Source of the DNA: Coriaria nepalensis
Lineage: Eukaryota > Streptophyta > Magnoliopsida > Cucurbitales > Coriariaceae
Reading direction: 5' to 3'
DNA length: 64,000 nucleotides
Assembly (NCBI GenBank): GCA_027186245.1
Contig: CP114484.1
Coordinates: 10,054,001 to 10,118,000 of the forward strand
Of this stretch, positions 37,469-48,811 are shown in pieces (the stretch's first letter is position 1; each line of letters starts with the position of its first letter). The translations under genes and the position numbers were made by a program. The notes below the pieces were generated by a model. That model did no database searches, was not told the DNA's origin, and saw only the letters and a list, made by a program, of their open reading frames with translations.

Positions 37469-37732
37469 AGAGTACAAGTCTCTCTTCCTGTGTGTTTTAG
37501 TAGAGGAGTGATCAATGCATTGCTACTTATTTGTAGTACTATTTTTACTAGTTGTCGCTTCGGATAATGCTATTGCAAAAACAGAATGTTCCTAACCGTC
37601 GCTTCAACTGAATTTGATTTGTATAATGAATACCGGATTTGAGTTCCAGTTAGGCTTATCAATCTTTTCTTCTTAATAACAAATTAAATATATTTTCTCA
37701 AAAATTTTTTTTTTTTTTAAACCCCTAATTTT

Positions 37733-38179
37733 AGCTTTCTCACTGCTCCGTTTCTTGCCTCCCTGACTCACAAACGCGGAGCTATCTACGATCCAAGTCG
37801 ACGGAAATTGACCCGATTTGGAATATTCAACCCGAATACGCAGAGGCCAAAAGGGTTTGGTTTTGTTACATTTCAGACAGAGGATGAGGCAGGCAAGGCC
37901 TTAAAAGCCATGGATGGCAGGGTACTAAACATCATCTTGTATCAATCATCAATTAGTTTCTAACTTCTTAACAGATCCATTTTGAAAAAAGATCCACCTT
38001 TTTTTCCTGGGCTTGAATTAGATAGACAAAACGTATTATCAATGATGCGATTCAGGATTGGATTAGTAGTGGTGAAGAAATTTTGTTCTATAATGCAGAT
38101 AGTTGATGGAAGACTAATTTTTATTGAATTTGCAAAGACTACAAGACCTGGAAAGGAATCAACAGCGTCTGATACATAA
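37733..38179 (+). pseudogene. Truncated RRM (RNA-binding protein) gene relic
   Basis: Two pieces in the same direction encode the second half of an RNA recognition motif. 37733-37921 reads in one open frame through RNP1 (KGFGFVTF) to KALKAMDGR. It is followed by a GT donor at 37922, an AG acceptor at 38097-38098 and IVDGRLIFIEFAKTTRPG to a stop at 38177-38179. RNP2 and the first beta strand of the domain are not recognisable, there is no ATG, and the upstream sequence becomes unrelated A/T-rich DNA. It resembles small plant RRM proteins of the glycine-rich or organelle type. The splice signals survive, so it is a piece of genomic DNA rather than a retrocopy. Confidence 0.65.
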
Positions 38180-38859
38180 TCAGGTTCTACCATGAACGGA
38201 AGGGTATTGTAATTGTAATTTTGTGGAGATGAACTTACCTTAATTCTGTAGCTATTATGATGATTGTCTTCCTCTTTTTGATAATAAAAGAACCCAGATT
38301 TAGTCGCTTCTTTATCTTCATGTTTGATGTGTTGGTCTAGAACTACCATCTTTCTTATGGGCTTGATGTTCAAATAGCAGATTCAACTTAGATCACAGTT
38401 TGACCATCTAGAATATGATTACTGCTCATTTACCCAAGCTACAGTTTATAGTCCAATTAATCAGTGATTAAAACTGTGTTTTAGGACCTAGTCAATAAGA
38501 AGGCTGCTAATTACTAATCATCATTAGTGTCAACGTCGCTTTGTCTGAGAAACGGAGTTTTGATGCTTGAAATGTTTGACCTTTTCAAGCGAGCGTGGGC
38601 TTCAAAATGTTGCTTATCATACGTTTAATCTATCTACTTATTTATTTAATTTTAATTTTAATTTTAAGTATAACAACTTAAAAGCTTCTTCTTTCCAGGA
38701 CTTGGTCTATGGTCCTCACACTCTCTCAAACCGCGTTTCTTTTCCTCTGTTTGGTCAAACCTTCCTTATTATAACAGGGGGCCTAAACCCCATCATGGAA
38801 ATATATTCACAGATTTTTCCTAACATGATATTTAACAAGAATCACTCAACACCATTTCT
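38180..38859. promoter_or_regulatory. Upstream region of CCR4-like gene
   Basis: A/T-rich, includes the TTTTAATTTTAATTTT stretch near 38650. No gene seen. Confidence 0.45.
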
Positions 38860-41196
38860 ATGGCGTTTTTGTTCAGTAGTTCTTGTTCTTTCCTCCATGT
38901 ACTCTTACCCTTGTTAATTTGTTACCTTCCATTTGTCACTTCACTCTCTACTATTTCCATATCCGAGACTTCTAATCTAACATTAATCTGTGCATTAAAC
39001 CAGAATTCTCTCCTTAACTGTACTACTTTCCCTACACAAATCCAGATTTCTATAAATTCCGCCATACCATTTTCTGGAATCGTTGCAGGGAATGAATTCC
39101 TATGTGGCCTCAACTCCCCTTCTACCTCATCTAATTCCACCATGGTATGCTGGAGATTCTCTGCAAACGGTACTGTCACTTCCTATAAACGTATCTACAA
39201 CGGACCCACTCTTGCTCAGCTGGATGCTGGGAATTCTCAAATTTGTGGGACTGTTGATCAGAGTAATCAACTCGAGTGCTGGCAATGGCGGCATTTTAAT
39301 ACAACGGCTATGAACTTTTCGAGTATTGCAGTGGGGGAAGATTTCGTATGTGGGTTATCAGAGATGGGAAAGATTGCTTGCCATGGAAATAAGGATACAG
39401 GTGTTATTGGCTCTAAACCAAATGGTAATTACAGCGTGATTGCAGCTGGGTTTGGGCATGCTTGTGCTATTTCATCAGATAACAGGATAGATTGTTGGGG
39501 AGATATGCATCAGGGTGAGAAGCAACCAGAAGGAAAGTTCATTTCCTTAGCCTTGGGCGAGAATCGTAGTTGTGCGCTTCGTTCGAATGGAACTGTTTTC
39601 TGTTGGGGAGAGAATAACTTCGGCTTGCCGGAAAGTTTGCAGAGCACTTACTTTACCACGATTGAAGCAAAGCGTAGTGTTTTCTGTGGAGTTGTGACTT
39701 CTAACTATTCATTGTTTTGTTGGGGAAATGAGGTTTTGGACTCAAAGTTTTTGGTTTTGGAGAATGTGTTGCCCGGTCCTTGTCGTAAACAATGTTGCTG
39801 TGCGCCATTGTCGAACTCTGCTAAATTTTGTGAGCAAGGGTTTGCCGGAATCTGCAAGCCATGTGAGAGGGAAATTCTAGCCGCGGTCGCACCTTGGCCA
39901 ACCGTAGTGGCTCCATCACCACCGACCTTGGTGAAGCCCAAAGGGAGTACTGGTTGGAACCAAAGGATGGTGGCTTTCTTAGTGGTGGGGTGTGTAGGGT
40001 CTTTGGCCTTGGTCTTAGTTGCTTCCTTCTTTCTTTTCAAATATTGTAAAGGTAGAGTATCTCGTGTCCATGACTCTGGCCGCTTGGACGAGTTTGGAAC
40101 TCCAGCTGAACAAGGTTCGAGCCGACGCGAGAACAATTCACAAGCTCAACCAACAACTGGGCCGGTGTTGGAGAAGCGGTTGAGCCATTTGTTTAGCATG
40201 GGAAATGGGGGTCAATTGGAGGATTTTCCATTACAAGTTATATTGGAAGCTACTAACAATTTTTCGGAGGGAACGAAAATTGGCACAGGAGGATTTGGAT
40301 CAGTCTACCATGCCACTTTGGCGGATGGTAGAGAAGTTGCCATCAAGCGAGCCGAAACATCAACATCTTCAGCCTCTAGATGGCTCTCTAGGCTCCAAGA
40401 AGACAAAGACAATGCATTCCTTAACGAGCTTCAGTCATTATCGCGGATCAATCACAAAAATCTCGTACGACTACTAGGATTTTGCGAGGATAGCCACGAA
40501 CGAGTATTAGTCTATGAATACATGAAAAATGGCTCGATCTTTGATCACATTCACACATTTGAGACTGCTTCTCTTAAGTCGTGGCCGGAGCGACTTAGAG
40601 TGGCTCTAGACGCAGCACGAGGCATTCAGTACCTACATGAGTATGTAGTCCCACCCATCATTCACCGTGACATCAAGTCAGCAAACATATTATTAGATGA
40701 CAAGTGGGCTGCCAAGGTGTCCGATTTTGGACTGTCTCTGATTGGTCCTGAGGATGATGAGTCACACCTATCACTTCGTGCAGCAGGCACGGTAGGTTAC
40801 ATGGACCCAGAGTACTATCGGCTACAAAAGTTGACCACAAAGAGCGATGTTTATAGCTTTGGTGTAGTATTGCTCGAGCTGTTGTCAGGGTATAGGGCAA
40901 TTCACAAGAACGACATCGGGGTTCCGAGAAATGTGGTTGATGTTGTAGTACCATACATCAACCAAGATGAAATACATAGGATATTGGACCCGAAACTCCC
41001 TCCACCAACCCCGTTCGAGATAGAGGTAGTGAATCATGTAGGGTACCTTGCAGCAGATTGTGTTATTGCACAAGGTGAGTATAGGCCTTCCATGAATGAT
41101 GTTGTGTATCGGTTAGAAGCGGCATCGAATCATTTAGCCTTAAATTTAGCCGGAGTGAAGATGTCTCGGTCCTCGACCGAGTCCTCAGTTACATAG
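38860..41196 (+). CDS. CCR4: CRINKLY4-related receptor kinase (CCR4-like)
   Basis: Plasma-membrane receptor-like Ser/Thr kinase of the CRINKLY4 family, intron-less, 778 residues. A signal peptide covers residues 1-28. The extracellular part has repeated Cys/Trp-Gly units of an RCC1-like seven-bladed propeller (HACAISSDNRIDCWG, RSCALRSNGTVFCWG). A Cys-rich TNFR-like segment follows (PCRKQCCCAP, GICKPCE, about 308-336), then a Pro-rich linker and a membrane helix at about 371-393. Kinase: IGTGGFGSVYHA (about 472), VAIKR, HRDIKSANILLDD, DFGLSL, GTVGYMDPEYY; all active-site residues are present. A Ser-rich tail ends the protein. CCR4 is preferred to CCR3 by general resemblance only. Function in the plant is little known. 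Confidence 0.9.
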   Translation: MAFLFSSSCSFLHVLLPLLICYLPFVTSLSTISISETSNLTLICALNQNSLLNCTTFPTQIQISINSAIPFSGIVAGNEFLCGLNSPSTSSNSTMVCWRFSANGTVTSYKRIYNGPTLAQLDAGNSQICGTVDQSNQLECWQWRHFNTTAMNFSSIAVGEDFVCGLSEMGKIACHGNKDTGVIGSKPNGNYSVIAAGFGHACAISSDNRIDCWGDMHQGEKQPEGKFISLALGENRSCALRSNGTVFCWGENNFGLPESLQSTYFTTIEAKRSVFCGVVTSNYSLFCWGNEVLDSKFLVLENVLPGPCRKQCCCAPLSNSAKFCEQGFAGICKPCEREILAAVAPWPTVVAPSPPTLVKPKGSTGWNQRMVAFLVVGCVGSLALVLVASFFLFKYCKGRVSRVHDSGRLDEFGTPAEQGSSRRENNSQAQPTTGPVLEKRLSHLFSMGNGGQLEDFPLQVILEATNNFSEGTKIGTGGFGSVYHATLADGREVAIKRAETSTSSASRWLSRLQEDKDNAFLNELQSLSRINHKNLVRLLGFCEDSHERVLVYEYMKNGSIFDHIHTFETASLKSWPERLRVALDAARGIQYLHEYVVPPIIHRDIKSANILLDDKWAAKVSDFGLSLIGPEDDESHLSLRAAGTVGYMDPEYYRLQKLTTKSDVYSFGVVLLELLSGYRAIHKNDIGVPRNVVDVVVPYINQDEIHRILDPKLPPPTPFEIEVVNHVGYLAADCVIAQGEYRPSMNDVVYRLEAASNHLALNLAGVKMSRSSTESSVT

Positions 41197-41900
41197 CCAT
41201 TCGGGCTTGTTGGAAAACCGGGCCCGGTCTTAATTTGTAGATAATGTACACATATATTTGTTTAAATCATTCTTAATTCTTTTTTTTTCTTTCTTTACAC
41301 GGATGGAACAATTATTTCCCTTGTTCATTGAGGCAAAACCATGTATATGAAAATGTTTACCTGCTCCAAAAAGAGGAGGAAAAAGTGCAGTGCAATGCAA
41401 GTTGTAGATTCGTACCTATATGCTCTTTAAAGTATAAACCAAGTCTTCGATTGTTAATCCTGTTTCACATCTAAGCTTCGAAGTTTGAACCCGCTTGCCT
41501 TATGACAGAAAAAGTCAACGACGAGGAGGAGATGTTCGAAATTGACTTGAAAAGTCTTCGATATTTTGAATTGGTCGCGGTCTCCTCCTATGCATTTGCC
41601 AAGTCAATCACCAAGTCAAAGTCGAACAGGTAAATGGCAAAGAGGTTTGGAGTAAGATTGAAAACGAATGGTCTATAGCTCGAAGGACCAAATTGGTGAG
41701 GCCCAAACCTGTTTGACGTTCCGTCTCAATGATGAAGGGTTAGATAGATGTAGAACTTTCCGTGCATGTAACCTTTCTTATGCATACGTCACAAGTGAGG
41801 GACCACAACACGGATTGACAAAGATGTCATCGTAGAGAAATTGAAGACAACCCTAAAAACCGACAAGAACTGATACAATAAGTAATTAATAATTTCTTCA
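41197..41900. other. Spacer downstream of CCR4-like gene
   Basis: 3' UTR of the kinase gene and non-genic DNA up to the relic exon. Nothing recognised. Confidence 0.55.
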
Positions 41901-42061
41901 CTAAAATGCAGCTGGTGAAGACGTAAGGGGAAATTAGCAAGAAAAATATCAAGAAGCTGATCCACGGTGGTGTAATCTACCTCGGGATACAACGTGGAAG
42001 CCTCCATGTCATCCTTCGGATGTTCATTAGTGTAAAATTCACCATATAAATTATGTAACAT
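41901..42061 (-). pseudogene. Relic last exon of a eugenol-synthase-like reductase
   Basis: On the minus strand this stretch reads [20 protein letters not shown] and on to LLDIFL, almost the same as the last exon of the intact gene just upstream (42544-42743), then loses the frame by about one base before a PAAF-like end and a TAG at 41901-41903. No other exons of a second copy are visible nearby. It is a decayed tandem copy, or an exon-level duplication. Confidence 0.8.
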
Positions 42062-42543
42062 CCTCTATGTTTTATATATAATAAAAAATAGAAATAATGT
42101 AATGAAAGTAAAATGCAATAAAATAAGGTAAAAATAAAGAAACAAATTAACAATAATATATATGAATATCATCAATAAGAGAAAATCAATGAAGATCCTT
42201 AACACTCCCTCCTTAAGCTAATTATGAAATTAGTGGAGACACGAAGTTGGAATCAAAAGAAAGAATACATAAATCGAAAAATATTTTTATTAAAAATATT
42301 TGCGATTTAAAAGATCAAAAAATATATAATGAGTCGTAAAATGTATATATTATCAAAATATTATAGATATTTATTCTATGAATCAACTATATTAAGTAGT
42401 AATATAGTAAAGTTAACTCTAATTAATTTAGCTCGTTACATACTAAATCTTATTGTAATTATAAATATTATTTTTATATGATATTTGACGTGCCTCTTGA
42501 TCATATTCCGGTGCATAAATATTTATAAAACAAGTTCAAGATG
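42062..42543. other. A/T-rich spacer between relic and intact reductase exon
   Basis: No exon-like sequence. Strongly A/T-rich. Confidence 0.55.
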
Positions 42544-44025
42544 TCATATAAATACAGCAGTTGCAGGCTGAGGCGGATTGACTAGAAATAAATCGAGGAG
42601 TTGATCGACCGTGGTGTAGTCTACCTCTGGATATAGAATTGAAGCCTCCAAATCATCCTTCCCAACTTCAAAACTCATCAAGTCTCCCTTCACAAATATG
42701 CTATGAAGAATGGCCATCTTTATGTTTTCTGGAGGTTGTAGGACTTAAGTGAAAAGAAACGACACCGATCAACATGTTAATTAATTAATAGTTGCATGCA
42801 TGTTTTAATTAAGATATTTAGAGTACTCCTTAAATTAACTACGTACCTTGACAGAGGCTTTCAATCTCTTGCTCCGGAACATGAACTCTTTCGACATTCC
42901 AACCGGTCTTCTTCTCCCAAAGAGAGATCAGGTCAAGTTGTGAGACCACATTTTTTGGAGGGGCGTATATGATCAAACGGTTTTGTGCTGTTGGGTCGTT
43001 TGCGGTTTTTATTGTGTACGTAGCTATATCTTCTTCATAATTTAACACCGCTACCAATTGAACTTATAGTTAATATCATCAAGCTTTTACAGCAATATAA
43101 AAACAATAATAAGCTGGCTTGTTGCTATATAAGCAAATTAATTGATAACCTTTAGCCTCTCCCGAACCGTATACTAAGACATGGTTCATGTGCTGATCAT
43201 GAGGATGGAGTAAGACATTGACAAAGTAAGCACCACAGCAATTTGAAGATACAAAGGTGTAAGGAACACTAGCTGCTTCTACTTCTCTTCTAACCTTCCT
43301 CTTCTTGTCCAGAAGAGCTTCAAAGGGAGGAAGAGGGACTATCCGGTCCTCTTCGCATCCAAATTCCGAAGGAACAAACCTCTGCGCCATGTAAACAAAC
43401 TGGAAAATGAAGATTCCTCCACATTTAAGGAATATATATATATAGCCAGGCCGGCCAATCAACAGAACTAATTCTACCTAGCTCTGTATCATCTCTAACC
43501 AATTCCTTGCATTAAACATACCTAAACAATTCTGGTCTTAGAAATAATGTTAGGAGCCAAATCAATGTATGCATACCTTAATGTTTCCAGCGATTTTGAT
43601 GGCATCTAAAATCTTGAGCTGGTCAAGGATTTGAGGAAAAGCAAGTGCAGAAATAACTATGTCCACTTTTCGTAAAACCTCAACTATCTTGTCCATCTCA
43701 TCCAAATTACCCTACATACATAAAAATATATGTTTTCTTATAACTGACTAACTAGGGCCAAAGTAGTGCATAAATAAAATATTGTGGGTGAAACCGTGAA
43801 AGCAAAGAAGATAAGAGGGATATAGCGAATTACATGCACAATAGTGACACCCATGGCTTGGAAATCATTGAGCATGTCAACCTTGGATGAGGAAGTTGGT
43901 GGGCCGACGAGAGGCCTTGAATAAACAAACGTTGGATGGCCCGACTTGATGCTTGCCTCCACCATGTACTTCCCTATGTAACCAGTTCCTCCAAATATCA
44001 GTATCCTGCTCCTCTCTGTCTCCAT
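42544..44025 (-). CDS. Eugenol synthase-like / isoflavone-reductase-like NADPH reductase
   Basis: Short-chain NADPH-dependent reductase of the PIP family (pinoresinol, isoflavone, phenylcoumaran benzylic ether reductases); cytosolic phenylpropanoid metabolism. Exons (minus): 44025-43834, 43711-43577, 43381-43150, 43050-42847, 42743-42544; 320 residues. The NADPH motif is [12 protein letters not shown] (residues 10-21); SEFGCEEDR and the Lys-containing segment [13 protein letters not shown] mark the active-site region, and [11 protein letters not shown] resembles the eugenol/isoeugenol synthase branch more than isoflavone reductases. ATG 44025 is chosen because [13 protein letters not shown] fits the family; an in-frame ATG-like start at 44061 would add 12 residues. 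Exact product (eugenol or other allylphenol) cannot be told from sequence. Confidence 0.88.
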
Positions 44026-45534
44026 TTCTGACCTTGATATGCAGGCGGCCTGGTATGACACTACCCGAAACTACCGAAACTAGGATACATGTGTATATAT
44101 ATATGTTATATGGACAGAGGACTACAAATTCACGTTAGGTAGAGTGTTTGCGTGACCGTCACGCTGTTTTGTCCAAGAAGAGTTTTCAGTTTGTTCTACA
44201 ATCTACATATCCTAGTCTACTTGTCAAGCGAACACCCAAAATCGCTAGTGACGACTTGAGCTGAAAAGAGTTAGAATAATAACAAGTCAGATGTTTGGTG
44301 GGAACACTATTCCAACGCTTGCCAGTTTGTCGTGTTATATAAGACAGATGGTGTTTTGGTGATTCTTTAGACCTTCTTCCTATTCTAACAAGTTCAATAA
44401 GTCCATATAATCATATTAGAGTTGTTTGGTGATCAATTGAAAGCATATCATCGTTTTTGATCAATTATTCCTTAACCATCAAAAAACTGTTTTTCTTTTT
44501 CTGCTTAAAAGCTTGCTGCAGACTTTTAATTTGTTTTTAAGCAAACTTTAATTCAATGTTGTTGTAGATTATCTTTTTTGAGTTATAAGCAATCTAATAA
44601 AATTATTTGTACTTGTAATGATGATCAAAGCTCATCTACTTATTGTATCGATGTTTAATGAAAATTTACACAATATTTGAAATAAAAAATCTGCTATCAT
44701 TTAGGGTTTCATTAACTTGTCATACTTGCTCTCTTCTTACTTGACCTCATCATAATTCTTACAAAAAAGGCATCAACTGCAGATAGTGATATCTGAAGAA
44801 GGATCCAAGTACCAGTTGTCGTGATATTTCATTCACCAATCTTTAAGCTCGACCCTTATCCTGATCTGATACAAAGTCGAAACATATTACTAAGTGATAA
44901 AGAAAATATGAGTCTTGTGTTAATTTCCAAGGTTTCGTGTTCACAGGGTAAACATACAGACGGATAAGAGTTTCGATATTAATTCCAAAACCGAATACAA
45001 TCCATCTCCTTTAGGCCTGCTGGAAAATATCTAATTTCGACAATCTCCCACCTCATCCCCTTGAGCTATATAAACCTAAGCAAATGGCACGCCCTGCCAT
45101 CGTTTAAATTACACTATTTTCCCAATGTTGTTAGATCTCTAGATCTCAATGGGACAACTATGGTGATAACTGATTAACTTCAACATATATCTTGATAATC
45201 GAGGTTTACAAATTTTGAATTGGAGCTTTTAAGGAAATTTGAATTCATTTCGACTTTTTCACTCCACTCAAAATCTATACTGGTCCTTAAATGCATGATA
45301 TTATAAACTAAACCAGAGCTATCTGAGATTTTATCTTATTCTCATCATAATTTGATCAAATTGCAAGCCATCAAAAGAAGGAATACTGTAGCTAAAACTA
45401 CAAATTTGAGGTAAGAAAAGTTCATATTGTTCAAGCTAGCCAATAGATCATAGTATTCAGAATGGTTATTCACAGAAAAGCAAATCTGACACAAGCAGCA
45501 TAATCATACTCCCTTGAAATGTACATGAAACAAC
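44026..45534. other. Spacer upstream of the reductase gene
   Basis: Reductase promoter next to 44026, then about 1.4 kb of gene-free DNA. Nothing recognised. Confidence 0.55.
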
Positions 45535-46336
45535 ATGTGCAGTATATTCAGCTTATAATGCAGAAAATTGCAGAAACATAAGTATCTAGAAATTGAACAA
45601 GATTTCTTCTTCCTTTTCCATAAGAGCACTAAGCAAAGAAACGGAGTACATATTTTGCATTACAATCTATAGAATTCCAATAAAATTGGACGTGTGCTTG
45701 CATTATATTCAAATTATAATGCGGAAAATTACAGAAACATGAGCATCTAGAAATTGAACGAGATTTCTTCTTCCTTTTCCATTATAATCTTATAAGCAAA
45801 GAAACAGAGTGCATATTTTGCATTACAATCCACAAGATTCCAATAAAATTGGGTGTGTGCTTGCAGTATATTCAGATTATAATGCGGAAAATTGCAGAAA
45901 CATAAGAATCTAGAAATTGAACCAGATTTCTTCTTCCTTTTCCATTATAAGCTTATAAGTAAAGAAACAAAGTGCATAATTTGCATTACAATCTATAAAA
46001 TTCCAATAAAATTGGGCGTGTGCATGCAGAATATTCAGCTTATAATGCAGAAAATTGCAGAAACATGAGCATCTAGAAATTGAACGAGATTTCTTCTTCC
46101 TTTTCATCAAGAGTACTAAGCAAAGAAACAGAGTGCATATTTTGCATTACAATCTATAAAATTCCAATAAAATTGGGTGTGTGCTTGCAGTATATTCAGC
46201 TTATAATGTGGAAAATTACAGAAACATGAGCATCTAGAAATTGAACGAGATTTCTTCTTCCTTTTCCATAAGAGCACTAAGCAAAGAAACAGAGTGCATA
46301 TTTTACATTACAATCTATAAAATTCCTATAAAATTA
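45535..46336. repeat. Five-copy tandem array, about 163-bp unit
   Basis: Units start at about 45535, 45697, 45860, 46023 and 46184, with spacing 161-163 bp. Each contains TTCAGCTTATAATGC, CTAGAAATTGAACGAGATTT, CTTCTTCCTTTTCC and ATTCCAATAAAATTGG. Copies differ at some positions, so they are older than the other duplications in the window. The array ends about 150 bp beyond the stop codon of the PP1 inhibitor gene and may be part of its 3' UTR. Confidence 0.92.
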
Positions 46337-46489
46337 AGAGCTTTTCTTCTCAATCGTAAACAACAACAATTATAAAATCTTATATAAGAAAGATCAACGC
46401 CATCCCATACACCCAAAAAACTATCATAGCTCACAATCGCAATATTCTTCTTTGCCATAGCGCACTTACATGACAGAGAGCAGATCGAA

Positions 46490-46867
46490 TCAATGAGAAC
46501 TCGTAATCGAGCTCGATCCAGAACCACTGGGATCTTTCGAGCAGCAGGGACCGTCGTCTCCATGATAATGAGACGGATGATCTCCATGGAGATCGTCCTC
46601 TTCATCGCTATCGTCCTCGTCAAAGGGCTTATGCTTGTGGAAGATGCAACACTTCTTGGAGCTCTTCTTCTGCATGAATTCGTTGTCTACGGTACCTTCC
46701 TTCCAAGAAATCTTCTTCTTCCGGTTTAATCGGAGAACTAGGGTTTCCTGGGCCTGAGACGAAGAAGAAGAGGAGGAAGCGGAGGGGTTGTCTAGGGTTA
46801 CGGTGGTTGTCATAGTAGGGGATGAAGACGCTACTGCTCTCGTCGTTCCCCTAGCTTGCCTCGCCAT
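46490..46867 (-). CDS. INH3: Protein phosphatase 1 inhibitor-3 homologue (PPP1R11/Ypi1)
   Basis: Small, disordered regulatory subunit of type-one protein phosphatase, probably nuclear. Single coding exon, 125 residues. After a Ser/Thr-rich leader comes the PP1-docking motif KISW (an RVxF variant) and the family core [20 protein letters not shown], then an acidic stretch ([10 protein letters not shown]) and a His/Cys-rich tail ([14 protein letters not shown]). Length and order match plant and animal inhibitor-3. The region downstream of the stop runs into a five-copy tandem array (45535-46336). Confidence 0.9.
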   Translation of the reverse strand: MARQARGTTRAVASSSPTMTTTVTLDNPSASSSSSSSQAQETLVLRLNRKKKISWKEGTVDNEFMQKKSSKKCCIFHKHKPFDEDDSDEEDDLHGDHPSHYHGDDGPCCSKDPSGSGSSSITSSH

Positions 46868-47539
46868 GCCCTATTGGAATCGAGGGATTGGTTGTGATTT
46901 GTGAAGGACTGGATTGTTGGGAAGATGCAGAAATTGGGGGGGAAATTAAAGGAAGAAGATGATATAGGGATATTCGTTGTTCCCTTTCCAATTTACTTGA
47001 GAACCGGATTATGATTTTTTGGTTTGGCCAATGAGAATATATTCCTTGCTTTTTTATTTCTTTCTTTTTTTTATATATATTTGTTTGGCCAAAATTAATG
47101 ATAATATTCTTTTTTTAGATTACATTTTTTCATTTTTTCCCTAAATTTTTAAATAATATATATTTTTTTAAAGTGTTAAATTTTATTTTTATACTTAGGA
47201 TCAAATTTATAGATATATTAAATAACTTCTAAAATTTTATTAATATAATCCTAACATTAATAAATACAATAATATATTTATAAAGATTATTGAAATAAAA
47301 ATAAAAAAAATAAAAAAATAAAAAATAAAAAAGAAAAGTAAGAAGTAAATTTTAATTGAAATTTGTGAGTTGGAGTTTAAAATAATTAGATAAAATTTTA
47401 AAGAGTATTAATATTACTGATTTTTAGTATTCATATGCTTTAGAAGTCAATTTTTATGCTCATCTACTTCCAATCACATATAAAGAAAGCATTGACAAAG
47501 AAGACTATAATAACAAGAGCTAGAGCTGTTCAAAGTAAA
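46868..47539. other. Spacer PP1 inhibitor to F-box gene
   Basis: Inhibitor promoter and leader (46868-47000), then very A/T-rich DNA (47080-47420) with A-rich tracts. No gene seen. Confidence 0.55.
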
Positions 47540-48811
47540 TTACTTTTCACATAGATCCCATCTTCTTTCCCATGAGACCATACTGTTAACATGGGGGAAA
47601 AGGGATCCAGATGAGGCAACTAAACATCCTTTTTCCATCCCGATCTGTCTCATCGCCTGTTCTTCGAAATCATACGCGTAGAACGGACCTTCCTCTCCCT
47701 TTCTAAAAATCATGTCTCCTTTAATCCTTAAACTGAATAACGGAACCATATTCTTCATGCTATCATCAGCTACTATGATGCTATGTTGCTTTGTCCATAC
47801 TTCCCCAATCAAACCCTTTAGAACCCAAATGTCTATCTTGTTTGAATCTTCATGCGTCACGAAACTTAGGTAACCACCCATTTCAACTATGCCATCACGA
47901 GTTCTACTACTTTTCGGCAAAGGTATGGTGTGAAACTTTTCCTTCTCCACTTCCATTGACACAATGAAGTCGCTTCGATCCACTTGAGGCATCCAATGCA
48001 AGGCACCTATTGCCGAAACAGGCTTATACCCGAACCAAGCAAAAAGCCCGAATTCTGGCCCATCTATCGCTCTCCATATTCCCGTCCCAACTGCTAGTAT
48101 CTCACAACCAACAAACCCCAAATCATCTTGAAACAGATGAGCAACTTTATACTTTCCAGAAACATTACAGAAGACAAATCCATAAGACTCATTATGAATT
48201 GGAGCCAATGTACCTAGAGGAAATGAAGTCACTTTCCGTGTCACGGGATTTATAACTATCAGTCCTTTCTTCAGTTTGTTGTCAAGTAAAATAAGACCAT
48301 TAAAAGTGGCTCGGATACTGCCCAAGCAGGTAAGACTGTATTCTCTTACACTGCACATACTGTCTTTGAATTCAAGGAATTGGATATAAGACTTAAAGGT
48401 AGGATCCATGTTAGGGTGTATGAAAACGGGGGCAGATTTTGTTTGGAGACACTTTGCTTCAACAGATATAGTGTTTGGTTTTTCTGGTGTGTCTGGTGAC
48501 ATACTATAAAAAGGAAACCTATTTCTTCTCTGAGCTGATGTAGTGAAGATTAAAACAGATTCCGAACGCTGGAGATGAGTCTTGATGAATATGGAGCTGT
48601 TTACGATATTATACCATGGTTTACAGACAAACCTTAACTGTTGAAGAGAGTCGAGGGGAAGCCAGATGAGGACATTTGAGATGCAATCTTTATGAATATA
48701 AGGGATTAGAGTCTCTTGTTGCTTCTTTTTCTCTTGTACTTTCTTTAACAAAACACTTTCTTCTCTTGATGTTGATTGGCCAGCACTTTTGTGCCCTCTT
48801 GATTTGGTCAT
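47540..48811 (-). CDS. F-box protein with F-box-associated domain
   Basis: Likely substrate adaptor of an SCF ubiquitin ligase; target unknown. Intron-less coding region, 423 residues. A basic leader (residues 1-35, KKKQQ) is followed by the F-box at about 38-80 (ISNVLIWLPLDSLQQLRFVCKPWYNIV). The remainder resembles the F-box-associated interaction domain: GLILLDN, INPVTRKVTSFP, YKVAHLF, GALHWM, FHTIPLP and GGYLSFV are typical landmarks. The nearest names I recall are the At3g07870-type F-box proteins. One or more 5' UTR introns between 48812 and 49320 are possible. Confidence 0.87.
   Translation of the reverse strand: MTKSRGHKSAGQSTSREESVLLKKVQEKKKQQETLIPYIHKDCISNVLIWLPLDSLQQLRFVCKPWYNIVNSSIFIKTHLQRSESVLIFTTSAQRRNRFPFYSMSPDTPEKPNTISVEAKCLQTKSAPVFIHPNMDPTFKSYIQFLEFKDSMCSVREYSLTCLGSIRATFNGLILLDNKLKKGLIVINPVTRKVTSFPLGTLAPIHNESYGFVFCNVSGKYKVAHLFQDDLGFVGCEILAVGTGIWRAIDGPEFGLFAWFGYKPVSAIGALHWMPQVDRSDFIVSMEVEKEKFHTIPLPKSSRTRDGIVEMGGYLSFVTHEDSNKIDIWVLKGLIGEVWTKQHSIIVADDSMKNMVPLFSLRIKGDMIFRKGEEGPFYAYDFEEQAMRQIGMEKGCLVASSGSLFPHVNSMVSWERRWDLCEK

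Noticed and set aside
45535..46336. CRISPR-like array
   Set aside because: Whole 163-bp units are similar with no constant-repeat and variable-spacer pattern; this is a plant tandem array.
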